A stretch of 64,000 nt of DNA from Methylaequor sp045563055. Lineage in GTDB: Bacteria; Pseudomonadota; Alphaproteobacteria; Methylaequorales; Methylaequoraceae. Shown one piece after another: positions 35,008 through 44,001 of this stretch. The stretch is from the NCBI GenBank assembly GCA_045563055.1, contig JBJKUR010000012.1, forward strand, positions 62,001-126,000, read 5' to 3'. The translations under genes and the position numbers were made by a program. Numbering within the stretch: position 1 is the stretch's first letter; every line of letters starts with the position of its first letter. Under the pieces are notes generated by a model that searched no databases, was not told the origin of the DNA, and worked only from the letters and a program-made list of their open reading frames with translations.

Positions 35008-36319
35008 ATGTCTCTATCTATAATCGTATTAGCCGCTGGAAAAGGCACAAGAATGTTATCAACTAAACCAAAGGTTTTTCATGAGGTTGGAAATTACCCG
35101 ATGCTATTCCATGTTTTAGATGTTGCCAGTTCATTTAAGGGAAGTGAAATCAACTTAGTTATTTCAGACGAAATATTGGCATTTAAAGAATCAATAAAAA
35201 AAAAAATATAAAAGTCTATTATTCTCGACTCAAAACACACAAAGAGGTACAGCCGATGCTGTAAGTTCAGCATTTAAAAACAAAGCGATGAAACAATCAA
35301 ATATCACAATGGTTCTATATGGCGACACTCCCTTAATATCGAGAAGAATACTTAAAAATGCGTTTGATAATTTTCAAAAAAAAAAATTAGACTTGTGTGT
35401 CATCTCTATGAAGCCAGAAAGTGAGCAGAACAATTATGGCAAGCTAAAATTTATCAAGAATAAACTTGTTGGTATAATTGAACAAAGTGAGATAAATAAC
35501 AAAGATGAATGTTCTGAAATATGTAATTCTGGAATGATGATTTTTAAAACCAATCACTTAAAAAATTTTTTAAAAAGTGTCTCACGTAAAAACAAAAAAA
35601 AAGAATTTTATTTAACAGATATCGTAAAAATATTTAATGATAAAAAATTAATCGTGGATCACTACTCTTGCTCTTGCGAAGATTCGCTCGGAGTAAATAG
35701 TATGGAAGAGTTAGCAACAGTGAACCAGAAGTTTCAGAGTAGGAAAAGAAAACAATTCTTAAAGAATGGAGTTTGTATAGAATCACCAGATACAGTTTTT
35801 TTTAGTTATGATACAAAGATTGGGAATGAGGTTGTCATTCAACCAAACGTATATTTTGGTCCAGCAGTCACTATTAAAAACAAGGTGACAATAAGAAGTT
35901 TTAGTTATTTGGATCATGTGAAAATTAATGATCATGTAACGATCGGACCATTTGCAAGAATAAGAGACGATGTAGAAATTGAACAAAATACGAAAATTGG
36001 GAATTTTGTTGAGATTAAAAAGTCAAAAGTTAAAAAGGATGTAAAAATCTCTCACCTTTCATACATTGGAGACGCTATAATTAATAAAGATACAAATATT
36101 GGCGCAGGTGCAATAACTTGTAACTACGATGGTAAAAAAAAGAATAGAACCATCATTGGAGAAAATTGTTTTATAGGGTCTAATTCATCTCTAGTGGCAC
36201 CACTTAATATTAAGAAAGGATCAATAGTAGGAGCAGGCACAGTGGTGAATACGGACATTCCAAATGAAACCGTTGTGTATAGAAAATCAGAATTAATTAA
36301 AAAAGAAAAAAAAAAATAA
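35008..36319 (+). CDS. glmU: GlmU bifunctional enzyme, frameshifted in an A11 run
   Basis: GlmU acetylates glucosamine-1-P and uridylylates it to UDP-GlcNAc. The first frame opens with the uridylyltransferase motif AAGKGTRMLSTKPKVFHEVG and stops at 35211 just after an A11 run at 35196-35206. Removing one A joins ESIKKKYKSLLFSTQNTQRG in the frame running to 36319, giving about 436 aa with the left-handed beta-helix acyltransferase domain (GAGAITCNYDGKKKNRT). The span is 3n+1. It shares one base with glmS. Confidence 0.92.
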
Positions 36320-38139
36320 TGTGCGGAATATTTGGTATATTTTCTAACAAACCTGTTGCCAATTCAATTTTGAAAGGTCTATCCAAATTAGAGTATAGGG
36401 GGTATGACTCTTCAGGTTTGTCGATCCTTGAGTCTAAAAATAAAATCATCACAATCAGAGCAAAGGGAAAGCTTGAAAATCTAAGTAATAAAACCAAACA
36501 TCATGATTTACTGGGTACCGTTGGTATTGGTCATACAAGATGGGCAACGCATGGTATTCCCTCGACAGATAACGCCCACCCACATTCTTCTGAGGATGTC
36601 TCCATAGTCCATAATGGCATTATTGAAAACTATTCAACGTTAAAAAAAATGTTAAAAAAAGAAGGTTTTTCATTTAAATCTCAAACAGATAGCGAGGTTA
36701 TAGCTCACCTACTTAGCCTGCACTTAAGAAAATATGAACCAAAAGAGGCGATCAAAATAACACTTAAATTTTTAGAAGGTGCTTTTGCCATAGCAATAGT
36801 TTTTAAAAACTTTAATATTTTAGCAGGAGCACGTAGGGGAAGTCCACTTGCTTTGGGTTTATCTGAAAAATCAACATTCATTGGTTCAGATTCATTGGCT
36901 CTTGCTCCTTTCACACAAAAAATAATTTTTTTAGATGAAGGTGATAGCGTTATAATTGATAAAAACAAATATGAAATTTTTGATAAAAATTTCAAAAAAA
37001 TAATTAGAAATATCTCAATTTCCTCATTCACTGGTTCCAATTTCGATAAAGGAAATTTTAACCACTTCATGCAAAAAGAGATATTTGAACAACCATTGAT
37101 TATAGGTGATTCGCTTTCAAGATTTATTGATCCTATAAAAAAAAGATTAAGTATTTCAGATTTGGATATTTCTTGGAACGATATTACGAAAATTGATTTT
37201 GTAGCATGCGGAACCTCTTATTATGCTTGTTTAACAGCTACTTACTGGTTTGAAAAATATTTAAATATACAATCTGACGCTTATCTTGCATCTGAGTTCA
37301 GGTATAAATCTTATGTAAAATCAAAGGGAAAATTATCAATATTTATATCGCAATCTGGGGAAACTGCCGATACACTTGCCGCGCTTAAGTATGCCAAAAA
37401 TTATAAAAGTAAAATATTTAGTATCGTTAATAATTCAGAGAGTAGTATAGCAAGAGAATCAGACTCTTTTCTTACAATAGCAGCAGGTCCAGAGATCGGT
37501 GTTGCGTCAACTAAAGCATTCACTGCGCAGTTAAGCATTTTGGCTTGTTTATGTTTGGTCGCTGGAAGAGAAAGAAAAACGATAGGCTCATCTTTAGAAA
37601 AGAAATTAACAGATAGCTTAATTGAAATGCCATCAAATATGTCTGCGGTTTTTGATGTTGTAGATGAAATTAAAAAAATTAGTAAATTTGTAGTAAATGC
37701 GAAGAGTGTATTATATTTAGGAAGGGGCTCACTTTTCCCGATTGCTTTAGAGGGAGCTCTAAAATTAAAAGAAATTTCTTACATACATGCTGAAGGCTAT
37801 GCCTCAGGAGAGATGAAACATGGACCAATTGCACTCGTAGATGAAAAAGTGCCCGTAGTTATTATTGCACCAAGAGATTCTTTATTTAAAAAAAATATAT
37901 CTAACATGCAAGAAATTCTAGCTAGGGGTGGAAAAGTAATATTAATTACAGATCAAAAAGGAGACAATGAGATAGATGAAAAGAATTTCAAAAAAATTGT
38001 AATTAACAATGTTTCCGAGTTTGTTCAACCGATTATCTTCTCTTTACCTGCTCAGCTCTTAGCTTATTTTGTTGCGGTTTTAAAAGGTACTGATGTTGAT
38101 CAACCAAGGAATTTAGCAAAATCTGTAACTGTGGAGTAG
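36319..38139 (+). CDS. glmS: Glucosamine-6-phosphate synthase
   Basis: GlmS makes glucosamine-6-P from fructose-6-P and glutamine, feeding GlmU. The 606-aa product has the N-terminal glutaminase with Cys2 (MCGIFGIF), GHTRWATHG and HNGIIENY, then two SIS domains with FVACGTSYYA, SQSGETADTLAAL, STKAFTAQL and the C-terminal DQPRNLAKSVTVE. No glmS ribozyme or long leader exists; the ATG overlaps the glmU stop. Confidence 0.97.
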   Translation: MCGIFGIFSNKPVANSILKGLSKLEYRGYDSSGLSILESKNKIITIRAKGKLENLSNKTKHHDLLGTVGIGHTRWATHGIPSTDNAHPHSSEDVSIVHNGIIENYSTLKKMLKKEGFSFKSQTDSEVIAHLLSLHLRKYEPKEAIKITLKFLEGAFAIAIVFKNFNILAGARRGSPLALGLSEKSTFIGSDSLALAPFTQKIIFLDEGDSVIIDKNKYEIFDKNFKKIIRNISISSFTGSNFDKGNFNHFMQKEIFEQPLIIGDSLSRFIDPIKKRLSISDLDISWNDITKIDFVACGTSYYACLTATYWFEKYLNIQSDAYLASEFRYKSYVKSKGKLSIFISQSGETADTLAALKYAKNYKSKIFSIVNNSESSIARESDSFLTIAAGPEIGVASTKAFTAQLSILACLCLVAGRERKTIGSSLEKKLTDSLIEMPSNMSAVFDVVDEIKKISKFVVNAKSVLYLGRGSLFPIALEGALKLKEISYIHAEGYASGEMKHGPIALVDEKVPVVIIAPRDSLFKKNISNMQEILARGGKVILITDQKGDNEIDEKNFKKIVINNVSEFVQPIIFSLPAQLLAYFVAVLKGTDVDQPRNLAKSVTVE

Positions 38140-38156
38140 TTTGGAGTAGTGAATTA

Positions 38157-38585
38157 ATGGATTTACAAAGAGCGTTAGAAATTGCAATTGAAGCACATAA
38201 AGGTTCCAAAGATAAAGGTGGAAACAATTATATTTTGCACCCTTTAAGAGTTATGTTGTCAATGAATACATATGATGAAATGATTGTTGCCGTTCTTCAT
38301 GATGTTATTGAAGATACAAGATGGTCATTTGAAGATTTAGAAAAAGAGGGATTTTCTAATAAAATAATTCTTGGTTTAAAAAGTGTTACAAAAAAGTCAG
38401 ATAAAGAAAAATATGAAAATTTTATTCAAAGAGCAAAAAGAAATGATTTAGGAAGAAAAGTAAAAATTTCAGATATAAGAGATAATTTGGATGTATCTAG
38501 ATTAAAATTAATTACCGAAAAAGATAAAAACCGTCTAAAAAAATATGAGGGTGCTCTTAAAATATTAAACAATGAAAATTTATAA
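38157..38585 (+). CDS. HD-domain phosphohydrolase (MESH1/SpoT-like fragment)
   Basis: The 142-aa product is a stand-alone HD domain with NYILHPLRVML and AVLHDVIEDTRW, the H...HD...ED pattern of the RelA/SpoT hydrolase domain, and a distal KISDIRDNLD carrying the last metal-site Asp. Such small proteins (MESH1-like) can hydrolyse ppGpp or NADPH. No synthetase domain is attached. It starts 17 nt after glmS. Confidence 0.82.
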   Translation: MDLQRALEIAIEAHKGSKDKGGNNYILHPLRVMLSMNTYDEMIVAVLHDVIEDTRWSFEDLEKEGFSNKIILGLKSVTKKSDKEKYENFIQRAKRNDLGRKVKISDIRDNLDVSRLKLITEKDKNRLKKYEGALKILNNENL

Positions 38586-38665
38586 ATTCACTTTCCCAAA
38601 ATATTCTGTCACTGAGAAATAACTAATTGTGAAGATGTTTTAACTAATAATTTAAAGATTTTTAT

Positions 38666-39514
38666 TTATATCATACAAGGATGTACTTTTCTGGGCGCAG
38701 TTTTTTCATCAATAATTTTATCAAGACAACGTGTATCAAAGTTTTTATTTTTTTCTTTTGGTATTGCTAATATATTTTCAGAACAAATATTTGGGAAATG
38801 ATTAATTTTCGTATTCAGGTAATTTTCAGGATTAAATAGAAAAGACAATGCCCAGTAGAGGTTATAATTAGATTCTAAAAGTAATTTATTTAATTTATTT
38901 GGAAAAACTCTATGATTTTCAATCCACATAATCGGCCTAAATTTATTTAAAAATAATTTTCCTCCGTTAATAACATCTGGTTCCATTCCTTCAACATCTA
39001 TTTTGATAAAATTACATTTTTTTAAATGTAAAAATTGATCCAGACACATAATTGATATTTTTTGTTTGAGATCACTTTTATTAGGAAAAAATGGATTACT
39101 TTTATCTTGAACAAGACTTATGCCTCCAAAATTATCTACCGCATTATAGTTTATAAAAGTTAAATCTACTGTAGTTTTATCTAAACCAAGACCAGCTTGA
39201 AATAATTCAATATTATGTTTTTTATTATTTTTAATATTCATTTTTAATATTTCGAAAATTTCCTTTTGTGGTTCAAATGAAAAAACTTTACCTGATCTTC
39301 CTATCTTTTTTAAAAATGGGATGGTAAATGCACCAATGTTTGCTCCAATATCAAAAACGTAGTCACCTTCCGTGATGAATTTCATGATAATTGATAACTC
39401 AATTTCTGAATATTCTCCATACAGTTTCATGCTATTTCCAATATAGAGATCTGAACTAAGTGAATGAAAAATCCCGTGTTTGGTCTTTAAAAAATCTAGA
39501 TTATAACTAATCAA
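38666..39514 (-). CDS. FkbM-family methyltransferase
   Basis: The 282-aa product has a SAM-binding fold: YVFDIGANIGAFTIPFLKKIG (motif I) at about residues 53-73, VFSFEPQKEIFEILKMN, and FIKIDVEGMEPDVING, which defines the FkbM group. These enzymes O-methylate sugars or secondary metabolites. It is flanked by short gaps and lies away from the glycosyltransferase cluster; the substrate is unknown. Confidence 0.86.
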   Translation of the reverse strand: MISYNLDFLKTKHGIFHSLSSDLYIGNSMKLYGEYSEIELSIIMKFITEGDYVFDIGANIGAFTIPFLKKIGRSGKVFSFEPQKEIFEILKMNIKNNKKHNIELFQAGLGLDKTTVDLTFINYNAVDNFGGISLVQDKSNPFFPNKSDLKQKISIMCLDQFLHLKKCNFIKIDVEGMEPDVINGGKLFLNKFRPIMWIENHRVFPNKLNKLLLESNYNLYWALSFLFNPENYLNTKINHFPNICSENILAIPKEKNKNFDTRCLDKIIDEKTAPRKVHPCMI

Positions 39515-39661
39515 TTTTATTTCTTTTATTTAAGGAATGTTGGTATTCGTATTACTTTTATAAAACCTAGCAATTTTGATACCATTTGACTCTTTAGATC
39601 GAAAAATTTATGGCTTGATTTATATCCAAAAAAAGTTCACAAATCGATTTCTATTAAATCG

Positions 39662-39787
39662 TTACTTTTTAATACTCTTGGAATTGAGAAAATTATAAGA
39701 ATTATAATATAATTTTGATTTGAAATTTGAGTAAATCCCATATGAAATTACAATAAAAAGAAATATAAAGAAAACTAATTTTTTCAT
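39662..39787 (-). CDS. Possible 41-aa single-TM protein
   Basis: A short minus-strand ORF in the gap between the peptidase and the methyltransferase starts MKKLVFFIFLFIVISYGIYS, a textbook signal anchor, followed by a Tyr/Asn/Ser-rich tail. It is in the same direction as both neighbours. There is no strong ribosome binding site, so chance coding is possible. The rest of the gap (39515-39661) shows nothing. Confidence 0.3.
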   Translation of the reverse strand: MKKLVFFIFLFIVISYGIYSNFKSKLYYNSYNFLNSKSIKK

Positions 39788-39801
39788 TTATTTCTAATAT
39801 A

Positions 39802-40590
39802 CTATTCTTTTCTACACGGAAGAGGAAATGTGATTGTTCCACTTTTATACTCTTTATTTTTATCAAAACAAGAAACGGAATTAGGTCCATTTGCCCAATA
39901 TTTGTGAGGGTTGAGAGAGCGGTAAAAGTCTTTAATAAAATATTTGCATCCCCAATTATTTTTTTCTTCTTTTTCGCAATATTCTTGACCAATTTGTAGG
40001 TGTAAATGTCTAACTCTAGCCATACATCTATATTTAATTTTTTCAGGAAGTTTTGCAATAAGTTGTCCTCTTTTAACTAAATCATTCTCTTTAACCATGA
40101 ACTCCCCTACATGACCATATATTGCAACAAGATTCTCACCATCTGTAGACTTGCCATGATCAATAATCATGGTCGCACCCCAGCAATCTTCAACTGTTGT
40201 TTCAAGAACTTTACCATCCGCAATCGCTATTATGGGTTGATTAGCTGGACCAATAATATCAATTCCTTGATGAATATTATCTCTAGGCCTGGTATTTACC
40301 CCATTTATACTTCCAAAGTCTGATAAAATAGGGTTTACATTAAATCCTTCTGGGCTAACATCTATCGAATACTTTATACAATATTCTAAAACCCGATTAA
40401 ACTCTCCTTTGTAGCCAGGATGGTCATCGTACCACCCTAATGCTTCTCTGCATTGAAAGGAAGCATCATTTAATTTATATAATTCTGAACTGGAAGAGTC
40501 TTTGGAAAATACGTTTGCGGATATTCCAAAATTAAATATGAAACTTAAAAGGATAATTAATAAGCTTGATTTATGTATCTTTAATATCAT
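39802..40590 (-). CDS. M23-family peptidase (LytM/lysostaphin type), secreted
   Basis: The 262-aa product has an N-terminal signal peptide (about residues 1-28) and a LytM domain with the zinc motifs HQGID (HxxxD) near residue 108 and HLHLQIG (HxH) near 193. Both metal sites are complete, so it should be an active murein endopeptidase and not an EnvC-like activator. Several Cys residues, likely disulphide-bonded, flank the domain. A region before it (CREALGWYDDHPGYKGE) is not recognised. Confidence 0.86.
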   Translation of the reverse strand: MILKIHKSSLLIILLSFIFNFGISANVFSKDSSSSELYKLNDASFQCREALGWYDDHPGYKGEFNRVLEYCIKYSIDVSPEGFNVNPILSDFGSINGVNTRPRDNIHQGIDIIGPANQPIIAIADGKVLETTVEDCWGATMIIDHGKSTDGENLVAIYGHVGEFMVKENDLVKRGQLIAKLPEKIKYRCMARVRHLHLQIGQEYCEKEEKNNWGCKYFIKDFYRSLNPHKYWANGPNSVSCFDKNKEYKSGTITFPLPCRKE

Positions 40591-40669
40591 TATTTATATA
40601 TGTTATTTTTTTTTTTTTTAAAAAGTAAAAAATAACTATTATGTTTATGAATTAATAGAGAGGTTACTA

Positions 40670-41119
40670 ATGCTAAATGTTTATTTGTCAGGTGAGATTC
40701 ATACAAATTGGAGAGATGAAATAATTAATCTTTGTAAAAAAGAAAAATTACAAATAAGTTTTACCTCACCAATAACTGACCATGAAGCGTCAGATAATTG
40801 TGGTGTAGAAATTCTTGGGGGTGAAGATAAAAACTTTTGGAAAGATAATAAAGGAGCAAGTTTGAATTCAATTAAGACTAAAAAATCCATACTTGATAGT
40901 GACTTGGTAATTGTGAAGTTTGGAGATAAATATAAACAATGGAACGCGGCATTTGATGCAGGTTATGCAGCAGCTTTAAATAAGTCAATTATTGTAATTC
41001 ATGATGATGAGAATCAACATGCACTTAAAGAGGTGGATGCGGCAGCATCTGCAGTGGCAAAAGACCATGCCCAGGTCGTGAGAATATTAAAGTATGTCGT
41101 TGAAGGTTCTTTAAAATAA
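40670..41119 (+). CDS. ytoQ: YtoQ family protein
   Basis: The 149-aa product matches the YtoQ family: LNVYLSGEIHTNWRDEI at the start, FTSPITDHEASDNCG, and FGDKYKQWNAAFDAGYAAAL near residue 85. The fold resembles nucleoside deoxyribosyltransferase-like proteins, but no function is established. The gene is transcribed alone, with a GAGAGG Shine-Dalgarno-like sequence 7-8 nt before the ATG. Confidence 0.85.
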   Translation: MLNVYLSGEIHTNWRDEIINLCKKEKLQISFTSPITDHEASDNCGVEILGGEDKNFWKDNKGASLNSIKTKKSILDSDLVIVKFGDKYKQWNAAFDAGYAAALNKSIIVIHDDENQHALKEVDAAASAVAKDHAQVVRILKYVVEGSLK

Positions 41120-41124
41120 GGGTT

Positions 41125-41307
41125 TTAGGATTTATAGTTTTTTAAATAATTTAAATATAATCTAATCCAATTTTTTTCAGTCAAACCATGTAATTTAATA
41201 TTCCCGTCAGTCTCATTTGACTCCCAATCCTCAAGTATATAATCAGTGAAATCCATATTTATTTTTGTTAAAATCTCACAGAATTTATCAAGTCCAATTT
41301 TTTTCAT
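41125..41307 (-). CDS. Small hypothetical protein (60 aa)
   Basis: Not recognised. The product begins MKKIGLDKFCEILTKINMDF and contains several acidic and Trp residues (LEDWESNETDGNIKL, KNWIRLYLNYLK). It is soluble, with helical ends. It converges on ytoQ with 5 nt between stops. Composition is normal for the window, and the reading frame is not shadowed by another gene, which favours a real gene. Confidence 0.5.
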   Translation of the reverse strand: MKKIGLDKFCEILTKINMDFTDYILEDWESNETDGNIKLHGLTEKNWIRLYLNYLKNYKS

Positions 41308-41356
41308 AATAATTTATTTAAACACTTTATATCATAATTAGAAGTTTTTAACCAAA

Positions 41357-41746
41357 CTATTCTAAAATACAGATAGCTTTTATCATCTCACCACCAGCGC
41401 TTCCTGGAGGAAAATATTGCCATTTTGGTTTTTCAATTTTTCCAGATCCACGGCTTTTTTCTCCTGCACCTAGATTGAGCTTATAAAAATCCTTCCTCCA
41501 ATCTCTGTACATCAATTCATCACATTTAAATTCACGTTTGATGATTGAGGAATAATCTCCGTGAGTATTTGGTTCTAGATTGTCAATTAATAATCTTATA
41601 CTTCTCGTTTTTTTTTTTATTTCAAGGCTATCTAAATCAATGAAAAAGGTTATTCCATTTCCAGAAAAAAGTTTAGACCACTTATCTTCTAATGAGTGTG
41701 CTTCAATAGAAAACAATGTAACAATTATAAACAAATATCTAGTCAT
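41357..41746 (-). CDS. Secreted surface-adhesin E-like protein
   Basis: The 129-aa product has a signal peptide (to about residue 17, SIEAHS) and a domain reading WSKLFSGNGITFFIDLDSLE, then KREFKCDELMYRDWRKDFY and a final AICILE. This is the layout of the surface-adhesin protein E-like family: a small beta domain with a C-terminal pair of Cys. It resembles the product of 42244-42633, so the two are diverged paralogues. The function is unknown. Confidence 0.68.
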   Translation of the reverse strand: MTRYLFIIVTLFSIEAHSLEDKWSKLFSGNGITFFIDLDSLEIKKKTRSIRLLIDNLEPNTHGDYSSIIKREFKCDELMYRDWRKDFYKLNLGAGEKSRGSGKIEKPKWQYFPPGSAGGEMIKAICILE

Positions 41747-41809
41747 AATTTCATACTATATAAAATTAATTGAAACTTAAATTCCTTTCTAAATTTGAAC
41801 AATAAACAT

Positions 41810-42190
41810 TTACACATTCTTTTTTTTTGGTGGATATCTCCACCATAAAAATATCGTCCAGAGAAAACATAAAATATACGTAGTCAAAAAATAAGTTCCA
41901 GGAAGCTCCCAGAATATTATTTCTTTTAAAATTTTACTTATAAATGATGTGTGAAAAAAAATACCTCTTAATTTGTTTTCAAGAATTGTAAGTGGACAAT
42001 GGACTCCAATGAGAGTTTCAATCGTGACTAAAGTTATCAAAGATATATGAACGACTCTAATCGTTTTATTTTTTAAATATTCCCAATTTAATTTGTAACT
42101 AATAGGTATTAACAAAAATAAAGAGATTACAAAAAAAATTATTAAGAAATGTATGATTAAGATAATATCAGCAATAATTTGGTTTGTCAT
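41810..42190 (-). CDS. DUF2784 family membrane protein
   Basis: The 126-aa product has four membrane helices and the DUF2784 landmarks: an N-terminal IIHFLIIFFVISLFLL helix, RVVHISLITLVTIETLIGVHCPLTILEN with the conserved H-C-P-L-T-x-x-E-N, and a C-terminal WRYPPKK. The family is of unknown function and is widespread in proteobacteria. It lies between two adhesin E-like genes on the same strand. Confidence 0.82.
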   Translation of the reverse strand: MTNQIIADIILIIHFLIIFFVISLFLLIPISYKLNWEYLKNKTIRVVHISLITLVTIETLIGVHCPLTILENKLRGIFFHTSFISKILKEIIFWELPGTYFLTTYILCFLWTIFLWWRYPPKKKNV

Positions 42191-42243
42191 ATTGCACTAA
42201 GTTCCATAGAGTCTTATAAGTTCATGATAGATCTAGTCAAAGC

Positions 42244-42633
42244 CTAATCATAGACTCTGTCGCATAATAACTTGTTCATTAACTGAGCACTTGTACCTTC
42301 TTTATATTTTTTCCATTTTTTCGAGGGCTTTCCTTTATAAAAGTTTTCACCTATACCCATTTGTTGCTTAAATAATTTGTAATTTACGTCTCTTACTTTC
42401 AACGAATTACAGTCTACTTCTGACTTTGTAATGAAAGATCTACTCCCATTTTTTTGGATAATTCTGTAGTTTACTAGTTGATCATAAAAAATCCTATTTT
42501 TATCTCTTTTTATAGAATTACTTTCTATAAATAAATCTCCTTTACTGATTGTAAAGATTTTAATCCAGTCTGCATTACAATTCCATGGAAGCAAAAAAAT
42601 AAAAAAAAAATAAATGTAATATTTATTAATCAT
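42244..42633 (-). CDS. Secreted surface-adhesin E-like protein
   Basis: The 129-aa product has a signal peptide (to about residue 21, WNCNA) and a domain starting DWIKIFTISKGDLFIESNS, then SEVDCNSLKVRDVNYKLF, ending LLCDRVYD. It pairs with 41357-41746: same length, same W-x-K-x-F opening and the same positions for the Cys residues and the RD..Y..F segment. It probably forms a small disulphide-bonded periplasmic or surface beta domain. Role unknown. Confidence 0.66.
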   Translation of the reverse strand: MINKYYIYFFFIFLLPWNCNADWIKIFTISKGDLFIESNSIKRDKNRIFYDQLVNYRIIQKNGSRSFITKSEVDCNSLKVRDVNYKLFKQQMGIGENFYKGKPSKKWKKYKEGTSAQLMNKLLCDRVYD

Positions 42634-42721
42634 AATATTTTCATATTATTGATTGATTATAAAATTTCAAACAAAATTATGTATGCTTGACAGAAGTTCA
42701 AAAGAGTGACTATAAAAATAT

Positions 42722-43117
42722 ATGAGGATATTAATTTTGTTTCTTTTGTTTCTAACATTTAGTTATTCTGAAGCTAAAGACCCACATGATGATGATCTTG
42801 GAGAAAAAAGCCTGATATGTTTTAATAAGTCGTTAAATATTGATGATTGGGGTGTAAAGTTTTTATCAAATAAAAATGTAAAATTATTTTCATTGAATAA
42901 ATCTTTATATGAAATTTATCAATATAAAAGGAAATATAGAACTGATATCAGAAATATCTATATTTTAAAAAATGAAGATATTGAACATATAATTAATAGA
43001 AACCGTCTAGTATTTGGAAATAAAAAATGTAAAATTGTTTCTGGTGATCCTTTGATCTTGCTACAACAAAGAATCAATGAATTAAAAACTAAAAAGCGTA
43101 AAGGTAATAAAATATAA
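42722..43117 (+). CDS. Putative secreted protein, unknown
   Basis: Not recognised. The 131-aa product starts with a signal peptide (MRILILFLLFLTFSYSEAKD), has two Cys residues about 80 residues apart, and is very basic towards its end (KTKKRKGNKI). It contains DDDLGEKSLICFNKS, which could be a small metal-binding or beta segment. It is divergent from the adhesin E-like gene and is followed 11 nt later by another secreted orphan. Confidence 0.6.
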   Translation: MRILILFLLFLTFSYSEAKDPHDDDLGEKSLICFNKSLNIDDWGVKFLSNKNVKLFSLNKSLYEIYQYKRKYRTDIRNIYILKNEDIEHIINRNRLVFGNKKCKIVSGDPLILLQQRINELKTKKRKGNKI

Positions 43118-43128
43118 TTATAAAAGGC

Positions 43129-43614
43129 ATGATTCTCTTTGTTATTTTTTGTTTTTTCTCATTTTCAATTTTTTCAGAAGAAATTTTTAATTGTTCAACT
43201 GAAAAACATATAGGACTTAATTTTATTGGAAGAGATTATAACGAAATTTTATCTTATTTAGGACTTAAAGACTTTGAAATTAAATTATCTAGAAAAAGAC
43301 AAGATATTTTTATTCAAGAAAAAAAAAATCTAGAATTAAAAGTTCTCCCCAAAACATCGCATTTTATTGAAATTGTAATTTTAAAATCATCTGGACATGC
43401 AATTCCACTGCATTGCTCATGGTTTTTCGATATCAGAAAGGACAATCTAAAAGAAAAAGATTTTAATTGTGTAGGTTATCCTGAAAATAACAGAATATTC
43501 AGCCTAGATTTTCACGGCAATTTTATGTACTCTTCAAAGTTTGAATCAATTATAAAAAAGGATAATAAAACTCTCCACTCTTTAATTGGTAAATGTAGTA
43601 AAACTAGTGAGTGA
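43129..43614 (+). CDS. Putative secreted protein, unknown
   Basis: Not recognised. The 161-aa product has a signal peptide (about residues 1-15, ending SIFS), Cys residues near positions 21, 98, 112 and 157 that could form two disulphides, and a mixed-strand body. AAAGGC precedes the ATG. It overlaps no other plausible gene and follows the previous secreted orphan by 11 nt. Confidence 0.58.
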   Translation: MILFVIFCFFSFSIFSEEIFNCSTEKHIGLNFIGRDYNEILSYLGLKDFEIKLSRKRQDIFIQEKKNLELKVLPKTSHFIEIVILKSSGHAIPLHCSWFFDIRKDNLKEKDFNCVGYPENNRIFSLDFHGNFMYSSKFESIIKKDNKTLHSLIGKCSKTSE

Positions 43615-43618
43615 TAAT

Positions 43619-43822
43619 ATGAAAAATAAATTTGAATACAAAATTGTAGATTATGTTAATTTTGAACATCATAATTACAATGATGTTGAGTCTTTTTTAA
43701 ATAAACTTGGGCAAGATGGTTTTGAACTTTTAGAAGTAATTGATATGGGAGACAATAATTCAAATAAAGATGGTAAAAGTTCTAGGTATAGATACATTTT
43801 TAAAAGATGGATAAGCAATTAA
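43619..43822 (+). CDS. DUF4177-like small protein
   Basis: The 67-aa product (from ATG 43619) begins MKNKFEYKIVDYVNF and includes FLNKLGQDGFELLEVIDM, then ends RYRYIFKRW. This is the DUF4177 pattern: YKVV...LN.LG..GWEL...lfKR. The family function is unknown. A GTG further upstream at 43586 would overlap the previous gene and is not preferred. It overlaps the next ORF by 16 nt. Confidence 0.65.
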   Translation: MKNKFEYKIVDYVNFEHHNYNDVESFLNKLGQDGFELLEVIDMGDNNSNKDGKSSRYRYIFKRWISN

Positions 43823-44001
43823 TAATTTTAGATATTAATAGAAATAAATATCGTGTTAAAGATGCTAAGAAGTTCTCAGATCATATTTTTAACTTCCACT
43901 CAACAGGAGTTTCTATTCATGAGGAAGACGGTTTCTTTTTTGAGATAAATGATAATTTTAGAAATAAAATTCTGCTATATATGAAAAACTTAAATTTATG
44001 A
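43807..44001 (+). CDS. Small hypothetical protein (64 aa)
   Basis: Not recognised. The product begins MDKQLIILDINRNKYRVKDA and contains HSTGVSIHEEDGFFFEIND. It looks like a compact alpha/beta domain. It overlaps the DUF4177-like gene at its start and cysS by 4 nt (ATGA) at its end, consistent with a coupled chain of small genes leading into cysS. Confidence 0.55.
   Translation: MDKQLIILDINRNKYRVKDAKKFSDHIFNFHSTGVSIHEEDGFFFEINDNFRNKILLYMKNLNL

Noticed and set aside
39702..40058. A 118-codon minus-strand ORF overlapping the M23 peptidase end.
   Set aside because: It reads in another frame through the conserved zinc-motif region of the peptidase; composition is that of a shadow frame.
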